A stretch of 33,058 nt of DNA from a virus. This document shows, in pieces, positions 15,199-22,979 of the stretch. The notes beneath the pieces are model-generated. The model was not told the origin of the DNA. It ran no database searches and saw nothing but the letters and a program-made list of their open reading frames with translations. A program made the position numbers and the translations under genes. Positions within the stretch are counted from its first letter, which is position 1, and each line of letters starts with the position of its first letter. Location of the stretch: positions 1 through 33,058 of the IMG/VR virus record IMGVR_UViG_3300027763_000152, one strand, 5' to 3'.

Positions 15199-17471
15199 GT
15201 GTAATTACTAACAATCTTTTACAGGGCGATGACGGCTACAACATTAGCCGCTCTGTGCGTCTGCGCTCGGCGGCGACTGCTACTTTTAGCCGCACAACAG
15301 GAACGGCAACTTCAGCTACAACTTGGACGTGGAGTGCTTGGATTAAGCGGGGAACACTTGGGTCTATTCAAGCAATGTTTTCAGGTGGTTCTAGTGGAAC
15401 AGTAAGCTCTGCGACGACCAGCATGGTTTATTTTGACAACACTGATGTGCTTGGCGTACAGTTTTCTGGTGGCGCGTCGAATGTTGCAACCACCGCAGTT
15501 CTTCGTGACCCCTCTGCTTGGTATCACATTGTTGTAAAGGTGGCCGCAACAACCGCGACTATTTATGTGAACGGTGTGCAGGTGGCAATGGGTTCGGTGA
15601 CGCCAACGTACATCAACGCCAATTCGACCATTCAGTATTTTGGCTACCAGAACTATTCTGGTTCAACTCGATACTTCGACGGCTACCTAACCGAAGTTAA
15701 CTTTGTTGACGGTCAAGCCCTGACACCATCGAGCTTTGGTGAAACAGACAGCATCACTGGTGTGTGGAAGGCTAAGAAGTACACAGGCACATACGGCACT
15801 AACGGCTTCTATCTGAACTTCTCTGACCCTTCTGCTGCAACTGCTGCTGCGATTGGCAAGGACTACTCAGGCAACGGCAACAACTGGACACCGAACAATA
15901 TTTCTGTGACCAGCGGCGTGACCTACGACTCAATGCTTGATGTGCCTACGCTTGGGACGCTGTCGTCCAACCACTGCGTGATGAACCCATTGGCTTCTCT
16001 GAGTGGTCGCACATCATTTAGCGCGGGTAATCTTCAAGTGCTAGGAACATCGTCAAGTGAATCTGGTGTTGACTACGGAACAATCGGTGTAACAAGTGGT
16101 AAGTGGTATTGGGAAAGCACCGTTCTTGCGGTGAGTAGTGCATCGTCTTATCCAAACTTTGGCGCTGTTAGGGTTTTGTATGGCCCAAGTAACGGCAAAT
16201 ATCCTGGCGATAGTTTTACTGGTGGGGCAGGTATTTTTACGGCTGGAACTATTTACAAAGAAGGCTCGTTGGTTACAACTGCAACATCGTACACAACAAA
16301 TGACATCATTGGGATCGCGCTTGATCTTGACAACTTAACTTGTGCGTTCTATAAAAATAATACGCTGCTTTCCACAGTAACTGGGTTGACTGCGGGTACT
16401 TATTGGGCGGCTGTTGCTAGCTACTACAACTCATCCACTGCGCTCAACTTCGGTCAACGCCCCTTCGCCTACACCCCACCCACAGGCTTCAAAGCACTGA
16501 ACACGCAGAACTTGCCTGATGCAACTATCAAGAAGGGTAACCTATATTTTGATGCGGTTGTACGGGCTGGAGCTACTGCTCCTACTAGCGTCACCTCTCT
16601 TGCATTTCAGCCTGACCTGCTGTGGACTAAGACTCGAAGCGCAGTGACTAATCACAACTTGTTTGATAGTGCTCGTGGTTTAAGCGTTCGCTTACAGTCA
16701 GACAATACGGGCGGCGATGCAGCCGCAGGGTCTATGGTTACATCGTTCAACAGCAACGGCTACACGTTTGGGTCTGATTACTCAGGAACAAATTTGTCAG
16801 GAAGCACTCACGTTGATTGGGTTTGGAAAGAAAGTGTCTCTGCTGGCTTTGACATCGTGACGTTCAACGGCACAGGCGGCGCATCTACAGTGAACCACAG
16901 CCTTGGAGTTGCGCCAAAGTTCATTATCGCAAAATGCCGTGGCACGACAGAGGACTGGCTGGTTGGACACGGCGATCTTGGCTGGACGAAGGCTTTAAAC
17001 CTCAACCTTACGGGTGCCGTTTCGACCAGCATCACGGCCTGGAACAACACCGCGCCAACATCCACTCAGTTTTCCATTAACAGCTTCTTCTATAACGCAA
17101 CAGCGTATGTCGCCTACCTATTTGCCGAAGTCGCTGGCTTCTCCAAGTTCGGCAGCTACACGGGCAACGGGTCTGCTGATGGGCCGTTTGTGTATTGTGG
17201 ATTCCGTCCACGCTGGATCATGTTCAAGGCTACGGGTGAAGCTGGTAGCTGGACAATCATTGACACTGCGCGTCTTGGCTATAACGCAAACAACTCAACA
17301 CTGTATGCAGATACATCAAACGGTGAGCAAGGCTATTTGCCAGCAGACATCTTATCCAACGGGTTCAAAATTCGATTGCTGTCAACTGGCACAAGTTTCA
17401 ACACTGGCGGCATCGGGTACATCTTTGCAGCCTTTGCCGAAAACCCATTCAAGAACTCTTTAGCGAGATAA
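15195..17471 (+). CDS. Large fibre/adhesin with LamG-like and SPRY-like domains
   Basis: A 758-residue multidomain surface protein. Residues about 30-170 form a LamG/concanavalin-like jelly roll (TWSAWIKRG, WYHIVVKVAATTATIYVNG). A conserved linker with GKDYSGNGNNWTPNNISVT follows (about 226-244). A SPRY-like domain (about 270-420, GKWYWESTV and IGIALDLDNLTCAFYKNN) and a C-terminal region seen in many aquatic phage adhesins (about 435-755, HVDWVWKES, FIIAKCRG, RPRWIMFKATG) complete it. These folds bind glycans or proteins, so receptor recognition is likely. Base composition is more GC-rich than the upstream fibre genes, suggesting a recently exchanged module. Confidence 0.82.
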   Translation: MSVITNNLLQGDDGYNISRSVRLRSAATATFSRTTGTATSATTWTWSAWIKRGTLGSIQAMFSGGSSGTVSSATTSMVYFDNTDVLGVQFSGGASNVATTAVLRDPSAWYHIVVKVAATTATIYVNGVQVAMGSVTPTYINANSTIQYFGYQNYSGSTRYFDGYLTEVNFVDGQALTPSSFGETDSITGVWKAKKYTGTYGTNGFYLNFSDPSAATAAAIGKDYSGNGNNWTPNNISVTSGVTYDSMLDVPTLGTLSSNHCVMNPLASLSGRTSFSAGNLQVLGTSSSESGVDYGTIGVTSGKWYWESTVLAVSSASSYPNFGAVRVLYGPSNGKYPGDSFTGGAGIFTAGTIYKEGSLVTTATSYTTNDIIGIALDLDNLTCAFYKNNTLLSTVTGLTAGTYWAAVASYYNSSTALNFGQRPFAYTPPTGFKALNTQNLPDATIKKGNLYFDAVVRAGATAPTSVTSLAFQPDLLWTKTRSAVTNHNLFDSARGLSVRLQSDNTGGDAAAGSMVTSFNSNGYTFGSDYSGTNLSGSTHVDWVWKESVSAGFDIVTFNGTGGASTVNHSLGVAPKFIIAKCRGTTEDWLVGHGDLGWTKALNLNLTGAVSTSITAWNNTAPTSTQFSINSFFYNATAYVAYLFAEVAGFSKFGSYTGNGSADGPFVYCGFRPRWIMFKATGEAGSWTIIDTARLGYNANNSTLYADTSNGEQGYLPADILSNGFKIRLLSTGTSFNTGGIGYIFAAFAENPFKNSLAR

Positions 17472-17472
17472 T

Positions 17473-17946
17473 ATGTTTAAACTTAATAATAAAGTGTTAG
17501 CGTTGGATACAGCGTTTACACATGAGGATATACAATATCCTGCTAATTGGCTTCGTTTGGCTTCTCAACAAGAACGTGAAGCAATTGGTATTACTGAAGA
17601 AGATGATCCTGCAACGTGGGATGATCGTTTCTACTGGGGTGTCGGTAATCCCAAGCAACTCAATGACGAAACAGTAACTCCAGAGCAAGGTGAACCTTAC
17701 ACACAGAAAGGCTTAAAATCTCAATGGTCTGCACAGATCAAGGACACAACCAACAAATTGTTGGCTGCTACTGACTGGATGGTTATTCGTAAAGCAGAGC
17801 GTAACATTAACATTCCAACAAACACAGTCAGTTATCGTGCTGGTGTGTTGGCTGAGTGTGATCGTTTGCTTGCTGCTATTGAAACCGCTGCTGATGTTGC
17901 TGCTTTGGTTACTGTTGTAACTACACAGAACTGGCCTAAAGCATGA
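17473..17946 (+). CDS. Probable tail fibre assembly protein
   Basis: A 157-residue soluble protein directly after the adhesin gene. The C-terminal half has the signature seen in fibre-assembly chaperones and related DUF4376-like proteins: LLAATDWMVIRKAERNINIP, then VSYRAGVLAECDRLLAAIE. The N-terminal part contains a Trp-rich segment DDPATWDDRFYWGVGNP. It would help the preceding fibre trimerise or attach. It resembles gpU/Tfa-type proteins by position and motif only. Its stop overlaps the start of the next small gene (ATGA). Confidence 0.72.
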   Translation: MFKLNNKVLALDTAFTHEDIQYPANWLRLASQQEREAIGITEEDDPATWDDRFYWGVGNPKQLNDETVTPEQGEPYTQKGLKSQWSAQIKDTTNKLLAATDWMVIRKAERNINIPTNTVSYRAGVLAECDRLLAAIETAADVAALVTVVTTQNWPKA

Positions 17947-18122
17947 CAACAATTGACGCTACAGATGCACGACTTTCCTCACACGAAGAAGTTTGTGCCT
18001 TACGATACGAAGTAATAAATGCTCGCCTTAAACGTCTTGAAAGCATCCTTGTCACGGCATGTGGTGTGTTGCTTACAGGTATGGGCGGGGTGGTAGTAAC
18101 TTTAATTACACACGCTCGATAA
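17943..18122 (+). CDS. Small XhlA/BhlA-like membrane protein (holin-associated)
   Basis: A 59-residue ORF starting inside the previous stop (ATGA). It encodes an amphipathic helix with Arg/Glu-rich coiled character (HEEVCALRYEVINARLKRLE), then one transmembrane segment (about residues 36-56, ILVTACGVLLTGMGGVVVTL). This plan, an N-terminal soluble helix and C-terminal membrane anchor, is that of XhlA-type hemolysin/holin partners. It ends 1 base before the next gene. It is likely the first gene of the lysis cassette; the function is inferred from topology and position. Confidence 0.68.
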   Translation: MTTIDATDARLSSHEEVCALRYEVINARLKRLESILVTACGVLLTGMGGVVVTLITHAR

Positions 18123-18123
18123 T

Positions 18124-18852
18124 ATGCCTTTAACAATTCTTGCCGCTGCCAATGCCGCTGTTGCTGCAATACAGCAGGGTTGTGAATTGTATAAAGAATA
18201 TAAAGGCGTTGTTCTTAAAGCTAAAGAAACCTTTGACGAAGCTAAAGAGCATGTCGATGAGGTTGTTGGTATATGGAACTTCATCAAATCCAAACTGTTT
18301 CCTGCAGATACGCCCCCTGTGCCTACGCCGTCTGATGTAAAGAAATCAGAAAAGCCTAGTGCGCCTAGGGGGGCACCCGTCAAAGAAGAACCTCTTGACG
18401 AACAGCGGATTAAAAAAGAGTTAGTTAAAAACCTTAAGATCTTCTTTAAAGGCATGATTGCCATGGACAAGAAGATAAAGGAACAACAGGAACGCATAGA
18501 CACTTCCGAAATACCTCCTGATGAGTTGCTTGACATTTCCCTTGACCATGTTGTGGCTAAGAAAGAAATGGAGAAGCTACAAAAAGAAATCAGAGAAATC
18601 ATGGTTTACCAGAGTCCGGCTGAACTGGGAGCTTTGTACACAGACGTTGTTGAAATGTTTGGTCTTGTACAGGAGAAGCAAGAAGCAACGCACTTATTGA
18701 ACCTTAGAAAACGTAAAGAAGCGGTACAACGCCAAGAACGTTTTATAAACAAAGTAAGACAACGAATAACATGGGTCATCGTTATGGCCTTAGTGGTAAT
18801 GGAAATATGGGGACTAACTCTGGCAATTCTTCTAGCGAGACAGCGTTTGTAA
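18124..18852 (+). CDS. C-terminally anchored coiled-coil membrane protein
   Basis: The 242-residue product has a helical N-terminus rich in Ala, a Pro/Lys linker (about 60-90, DTPPVPTPSDVKKSEKPSAP), long coiled coils (about 90-215) and a single transmembrane helix close to the C-terminus (about 217-236, ITWVIVMALVVMEIWGLTLA). No signal peptide is present, so the bulk is expected to be cytoplasmic. It lies in the lysis region but does not look like a spanin, whose anchor would be N-terminal. A regulator of holin timing or a virion protein are alternatives. No strong ribosome-binding site; it follows the upstream stop by one base. Confidence 0.65.
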   Translation: MPLTILAAANAAVAAIQQGCELYKEYKGVVLKAKETFDEAKEHVDEVVGIWNFIKSKLFPADTPPVPTPSDVKKSEKPSAPRGAPVKEEPLDEQRIKKELVKNLKIFFKGMIAMDKKIKEQQERIDTSEIPPDELLDISLDHVVAKKEMEKLQKEIREIMVYQSPAELGALYTDVVEMFGLVQEKQEATHLLNLRKRKEAVQRQERFINKVRQRITWVIVMALVVMEIWGLTLAILLARQRL

Positions 18853-18959
18853 GTTTTCTTGTATTACTTACACTGCTGTTTTTTATAATCCTTCCATTTG
18901 AACTGTACCTTTACATCATTGTAAAAGATGCCGTTGATATGTGTTACAAAGCTAAATAA
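18771..18959 (+). CDS. Small membrane protein in the lysis cassette
   Basis: A 62-residue ORF whose distal part fills the gap between the coiled-coil gene and the next holin-like gene. Its stop overlaps the following start by one base (TAATG). The N-terminus is Gly/Asn/Ser-rich and overlaps the upstream gene by 82 nt; the rest is one long or two short membrane helices (FVSFLVLLTLLFFIILPFEL and following). The start is uncertain: ATG 18771 and ATG 18807 both lack a good ribosome-binding site. A holin or antiholin role is plausible. Confidence 0.5.
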   Translation: MGHRYGLSGNGNMGTNSGNSSSETAFVSFLVLLTLLFFIILPFELYLYIIVKDAVDMCYKAK

Positions 18960-19411
18960 TGAACGAACTACTAAACATGCTTAAAGGGGCTGCTCCTGGC
19001 CTTGCAACGGCTGTTATGGGACCTCTAGGGGGCATGGCTATCAATGCTATTGCCAACAAGCTTGGAGTCGATCCTACGCCTTCTGCTGTGACGCAGGCAC
19101 TTAAGGACAATCCAGACCTGGCACTTAAACTTAAAGAGATTGACGCAAAAGAATACGAAGTTGAGCAAACAAACTTAACAGAACGTATGAAGGCTGACAT
19201 GGCCTCTGACTCATGGTTGTCTAAGAACATTCGTCCAGCTACCTTAATATTCCTGTTAGTTGCCTACAGTGGTTTTGCTGTTGCATCTATCTTTGGTTTT
19301 GAGACTAGGGGTGCTTACGTTGAGCTGTTAGGTCAATGGGGTATGTTGGTTATGTCGTTCTACTTCGGTGGACGTACGATGGAAAAAATTGCAGATAAGG
19401 TTAAGAAATGA
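18959..19411 (+). CDS. Holin-like protein of the 3TM gene-transfer-agent type
   Basis: A 150-residue protein with a Gly/Ala-rich hydrophobic N-terminal segment (about 10-35), a charged middle (DALKL-type helix, about 45-85), and two strong membrane helices (about 92-112, TLIFLLVAYSGFAVASIFGF; about 122-138, LLGQWGMLVMSFYFGG). The order and the SKNIRPATLIFL and YFGGRTMEKI segments match the family called holin of 3TMs for gene transfer release. It would form membrane lesions that release the peptidase encoded two genes downstream. It overlaps the next gene by 4 nt. Confidence 0.75.
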   Translation: MNELLNMLKGAAPGLATAVMGPLGGMAINAIANKLGVDPTPSAVTQALKDNPDLALKLKEIDAKEYEVEQTNLTERMKADMASDSWLSKNIRPATLIFLLVAYSGFAVASIFGFETRGAYVELLGQWGMLVMSFYFGGRTMEKIADKVKK

Positions 19412-19647
19412 AAGAACAGGTTATTTTTGAAATTGCTAGGATGATTGCTCGTACATTGTCGTTTGTTATGATTGCCATGACAGTGACTTTGTTGGGTGCT
19501 ATGTTTCTACCCAACAGTGTTGTAGATAACAAAGACATCTTCCCAATCATTGCTCCTGCATTCTCGACGATTGTTGGTGGCTTTATTGGCTGGCTTGCAG
19601 CAATTAAAATGAACGGTGAAGAGGAGAAACAAGATGCAACTGAGTGA
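19408..19647 (+). CDS. Second small holin-like membrane protein
   Basis: A 79-residue protein with two predicted membrane helices (about 16-34, TLSFVMIAMTVTLLGAMFL, and 46-66, IIAPAFSTIVGGFIGWLAAI) and a short acidic C-terminus (NGEEEKQDATE). This is the usual form of a class II holin or antiholin. It starts in the stop of the 3TM holin-like gene and overlaps the peptidase gene by 14 nt, an arrangement expected for lysis genes that must be co-timed. Confidence 0.72.
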   Translation: MKEQVIFEIARMIARTLSFVMIAMTVTLLGAMFLPNSVVDNKDIFPIIAPAFSTIVGGFIGWLAAIKMNGEEEKQDATE

Positions 19648-20086
19648 ACATTTTAGCCTTGAAGAAGCAACCTACAGCGAAACCGCTGTTCGTAACGGTA
19701 TTGATAACCAACCTTCTACCGTACAACTTGAGAACATGAAGACTGCTGCTGCAAAACTTGAGCAGCTTCGTGACATTACAGGTCCCTTGAGAATTAACTC
19801 TTGGCTCCGCTTGCCTGCTGTTAACGTTGCTGTTGGCGGTAGCAAGGTTTCTAGTCACATGGACGGTTGGGCAATTGACGTTAGCTCCTCTAAGCTAACC
19901 CCTTACCAACTCTGCCAAGAAGTTAAGAAAGCTGGTATTAAGTTTGACCAGATGATCCATGAGTTTGGACGTTGGATGCACATTAGCTTTGCTCCTGAAA
20001 TGCGCCAACAAGAACTGACCATCTTCAAACCTGAAGGTAAATACAAACCTGGCATCTTGACAGAAGCCGAATATCATAAAGCTTAA
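19634..20086 (+). CDS. Peptidoglycan peptidase, M15 family (endolysin)
   Basis: A 150-residue zinc peptidase of the M15A/VanY-like type. The catalytic motifs are SSHMDGWAIDV (H75 and D82 as zinc ligands), E110 in the MIHEFGRW segment and H116 in WMHISF. It is expected to cut peptide cross-links in the cell wall at lysis. ATG 19634 was preferred over ATG 19616 because gaggag lies just upstream and because the family N-terminus MQLSEHFSLEEAT begins there. No signal peptide was seen, so export depends on the upstream holins. No spanin pair was recognised nearby. Confidence 0.9.
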   Translation: MQLSEHFSLEEATYSETAVRNGIDNQPSTVQLENMKTAAAKLEQLRDITGPLRINSWLRLPAVNVAVGGSKVSSHMDGWAIDVSSSKLTPYQLCQEVKKAGIKFDQMIHEFGRWMHISFAPEMRQQELTIFKPEGKYKPGILTEAEYHKA

Positions 20087-20094
20087 GGAATACA

Positions 20095-20799
20095 ATGGCT
20101 ACTTCTGGAACAACTACATGGAAGCTTCAACGTGACGCTATCATCAGTGCTGCTCTTCGCAAGCTTGCGGTGTTGTCTGGTGGAAGCACAGCAACAGCCA
20201 CTCAGGTGACAGAAGCAGCGGAAGCCCTTAACGCTATGATTAAGGGTTTCCAAGCAGATGGTATGCCTGTGTGGGCAATGAAGAGTTACACCTTCACTAC
20301 CATTGCTGCACAAGCTGCGTATCAAATTGGCAACAGCCAAGCCCTTAATACTCCCATGCCGCTGAAGGTTACTCAGGCATGGCGTAGTGACTCAAACACT
20401 TCTAATGTTCCTTTGAACATTTACACAGATAACAACTATAACGTCTTGCCGTTGAACTACTCGTCTGGTACTCCTGTTAATTTGTACTACCAGCCACAAA
20501 TGCAGCTAGGGACTATCAACTTGTGGCCTAAGCCTGCAGACAGCACGACATCTATTACCATTCGCTATCAGCGTCCCTTTGAGGACATGACAGCATCTAC
20601 TGACGACATTGACTTCCCTCCCTACTGGACAGAAGCAATGATCTTTGGTTTAGCTGACCGCCTTGCACCTGAATATGGTGTTCCTCTGCAAGATCGTCAA
20701 CTCTTAACACAACAAGCTGAACGCTTCCATCAAACAGCCTTGAGCTTTGGTATGGAAGAAGGCAGCATGTTCTTCCAACCTGATTATGTAGGACGATAA
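20095..20799 (+). CDS. Neck/tail protein resembling P22 gp4
   Basis: A 234-residue, mostly helical N-terminus (DAIISAALRKLAVLSGG, then TEAAEALNAMIKGFQADGMP) followed by a beta-containing middle (YTFTTIAAQAAYQIG) and an ending with FGLADRLAPEYGVPL. The helical start corresponds to the P22 tail accessory factor gp4, which binds the portal after packaging and makes the platform for the tail. It is longer than P22 gp4 (166). Position right before a gp10-like gene supports the call. It has a ttaaggaa site and its stop overlaps the next start by one base. Confidence 0.75.
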   Translation: MATSGTTTWKLQRDAIISAALRKLAVLSGGSTATATQVTEAAEALNAMIKGFQADGMPVWAMKSYTFTTIAAQAAYQIGNSQALNTPMPLKVTQAWRSDSNTSNVPLNIYTDNNYNVLPLNYSSGTPVNLYYQPQMQLGTINLWPKPADSTTSITIRYQRPFEDMTASTDDIDFPPYWTEAMIFGLADRLAPEYGVPLQDRQLLTQQAERFHQTALSFGMEEGSMFFQPDYVGR

Positions 20800-22244
20800 T
20801 GGCTTACAGTAAAACACCCGTCATCCAGACATATGAAACTAAGCGGGTTAACTTTATTGCTAACCCACAACAACGTGATACTTCTGGCAGCAAAGACTTT
20901 CGCTTAATCAATATGATGACGGAGGTTATTGCCAGCCCTATTGGTGAACAGAAGAAATACTACATTAAAAGTCGTCCTGGCATGACTCAGTCGTACACCA
21001 CTAACTCTGCTGTGGGTCGTGGTATGTACAACTGGATTGTAAGCGGTACTTCTTACATCATGTCCGTAAGCGGTAACAAGGTTTATTACAACGGCACGTT
21101 AGTACTAACTCTTGCAACATCTACAGGACAAGTTGGTTTTACAGAATTTGTTAGTTCTACGGGCGTAGTAACTTTGGTACTATTGGATGGTACTAACGGT
21201 TATGTGTTTACTGCCCCAGGTACTTACACACAGATTACTGACGCAGACTTCCCTACACCACATCTTCCTCACCCAATCTTCTTGGATGGATATTTGTTTG
21301 TAGCTAAGTCTGGTACTCAGGACATTTACAACAGCAACCTAGACGATCCTTTGTTGTGGACTGCTGGTGAGTTTATTTCTGCTGAGATGTATCCTGATAA
21401 GATCGTTGCCCTGTCAAAAAACAACAACTACATCTATGCTATTGGATCAAATTCGGTTGAATACTTTTATGATGCAGCTAACGCTACAGGGTCTCCGTTG
21501 GGTAGACATGCTAGCGCGGTGCAACAATTTGGTACAGTCGCTCCTGCCTCCGTCATCCAAACAGAAAAAGAAGTAATCTTTATTGGTGAAACGGGTAATG
21601 GTGGACACACCGTCTGGACCATTGACGGATTTAAAGAAAAAGAAATTGGTATTCCTGCTATTAAATCAGCATTGCTTGGTGAAGGAAGTACCCTAAAAGA
21701 TGCAACAGCTTTCTGTGTCAGGGTTTCTGGACAGAAGTGTTATGTAATTTGTTTGTCTGCGCGTACCTTGGTGTATAGCTTCTCTACAGAAATGTGGCAT
21801 GAATGGCAAACAGGAACAAGCATTTTTACTGGTAACTATGGTACTGACGGTCCTAACGGTAGTGCCTACATTTTAGACAAATCTAACGGTAAGGTTTACT
21901 TAATGGACGAGATGAAGTACACAGATGCAGGTACTGCTATCACATGTACAGCCATTTCTGCCAAGCTAGACTTTGACAATATGAACCGTAAGTTTATGCA
22001 CAGACTTACGCTAGTAGGTGACGTTCCTGATGACACTTACGTAGACAGCACGGTTTACGTGTCGTGGTCAGATGATGACTACAAGACGTTCTCAACACCA
22101 GTTGCTCTTACCTTTAACGGCGATCTTCCTGCTATCTTTAGACTTGGACAGTTCCGTAGACGTGCAATTAAAATTACATATGCTTTGCCTCACCTGCTTC
22201 GTTTAGAAGGCATAGAAGTGGATATTAACAAAGGGGGTAACTAA
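20799..22244 (+). CDS. Packaged-DNA stabilisation protein resembling P22 gp10
   Basis: A 481-residue protein, close to the length of P22 gp10 (472). It begins VIQTYETKRVNFIANPQQRD and has repeating beta blades (for example YNWIVSGTSYIMSVSGNKVY and GYVFTAPGTYTQI) expected of a propeller-like tail hub. Gp10-type proteins form the hexameric tail hub that plugs the portal channel and keeps DNA inside. It lies between the gp4-like gene and a needle-position gene, the same order as in P22. The stop overlaps the next start by one base. Confidence 0.82.
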   Translation: MAYSKTPVIQTYETKRVNFIANPQQRDTSGSKDFRLINMMTEVIASPIGEQKKYYIKSRPGMTQSYTTNSAVGRGMYNWIVSGTSYIMSVSGNKVYYNGTLVLTLATSTGQVGFTEFVSSTGVVTLVLLDGTNGYVFTAPGTYTQITDADFPTPHLPHPIFLDGYLFVAKSGTQDIYNSNLDDPLLWTAGEFISAEMYPDKIVALSKNNNYIYAIGSNSVEYFYDAANATGSPLGRHASAVQQFGTVAPASVIQTEKEVIFIGETGNGGHTVWTIDGFKEKEIGIPAIKSALLGEGSTLKDATAFCVRVSGQKCYVICLSARTLVYSFSTEMWHEWQTGTSIFTGNYGTDGPNGSAYILDKSNGKVYLMDEMKYTDAGTAITCTAISAKLDFDNMNRKFMHRLTLVGDVPDDTYVDSTVYVSWSDDDYKTFSTPVALTFNGDLPAIFRLGQFRRRAIKITYALPHLLRLEGIEVDINKGGN

Positions 22245-22963
22245 TGGCTATTGGTTTACCACCACCACCCACAAGAGCGGACAATGGTGACTTTGCATGG
22301 GTCTCTTGGTATAACCAGTTGTACACACTCCTGTCAACAACAGGAGCTGTTGCATGGGCTCAAGTGGACAAAGCGGGTAGCTCTATTGCTGACTTACAGA
22401 ACAAAAACCACTCTTTGCTAACAGGCTTACAGGGTGGTACGTCAGGTCAGTATTATCACCTAACGGCTGCAGAATATGCAACCTTAGTTGCTAACGATAC
22501 TAAGTACGGTGCTTGGCACAACACTGCTTCTCAAACAGCAGCGGCTGCTAATACAGCCTACGCAATGACCGTAGATACCACAGACTACACCAACGGATGT
22601 TCTGTGGCTAGTAGTTCTAGATTTACTGCCGCTAATGCTGGTTTGTACAACATTCAGTTTAGTGCTCAGTTTGTAAGTACAGATTCATCTATTCACGAAG
22701 TATCTATTTGGTTACGAAAGAATGGTACGGATGTAGCAGCAAGCAACTCTGTTGTGTCTGTTCCAAGTAAGCATGGAGCTATTAACGGTCACCTGCTACC
22801 AGCATGGAACTTTTTTATTCAACTTTCTGCTTCTGACTATGTTGAACTAATGTGGTCTACACCGACAACAAACGTTTCGATGGAAGCATTCGGCACACAA
22901 ACAGGCCCCACTCGCCCATCTACTCCATCACTCATTGTGACAATGGACCGAGTTCACGCATAA
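22244..22963 (+). CDS. Probable tail needle or short tail protein with C1q-like head
   Basis: A 239-residue protein (P22 gp26 has 233). The N-terminus (GLPPPPTRADNGDFAWVSWY) is Pro-rich. A short linker with LLTGLQGGTSGQYYHLTAAE follows, then from about residue 92 a jelly-roll sequence that looks C1q/TNF-like (RFTAANAGLYNIQFSAQFVS, VSIWLRKNGTDVA, SASDYVELMWST). The gene follows the gp10-like gene exactly where gp26 lies in P22, and Sf6 is known to have a TNF-like knob on its needle. A needle is therefore inferred, but a short fibre is equally possible. A strong aaaggggg precedes the start. Confidence 0.6.
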   Translation: MAIGLPPPPTRADNGDFAWVSWYNQLYTLLSTTGAVAWAQVDKAGSSIADLQNKNHSLLTGLQGGTSGQYYHLTAAEYATLVANDTKYGAWHNTASQTAAAANTAYAMTVDTTDYTNGCSVASSSRFTAANAGLYNIQFSAQFVSTDSSIHEVSIWLRKNGTDVAASNSVVSVPSKHGAINGHLLPAWNFFIQLSASDYVELMWSTPTTNVSMEAFGTQTGPTRPSTPSLIVTMDRVHA

Positions 22964-22979
22964 CTTTAAGGAATATATT

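Noticed and set aside
18102-18602. 166-codon minus-strand frame opposite the coiled-coil gene
   Set aside because: Antisense shadow; would be the only minus gene within the right-pointing operon and lacks a ribosome-binding site.
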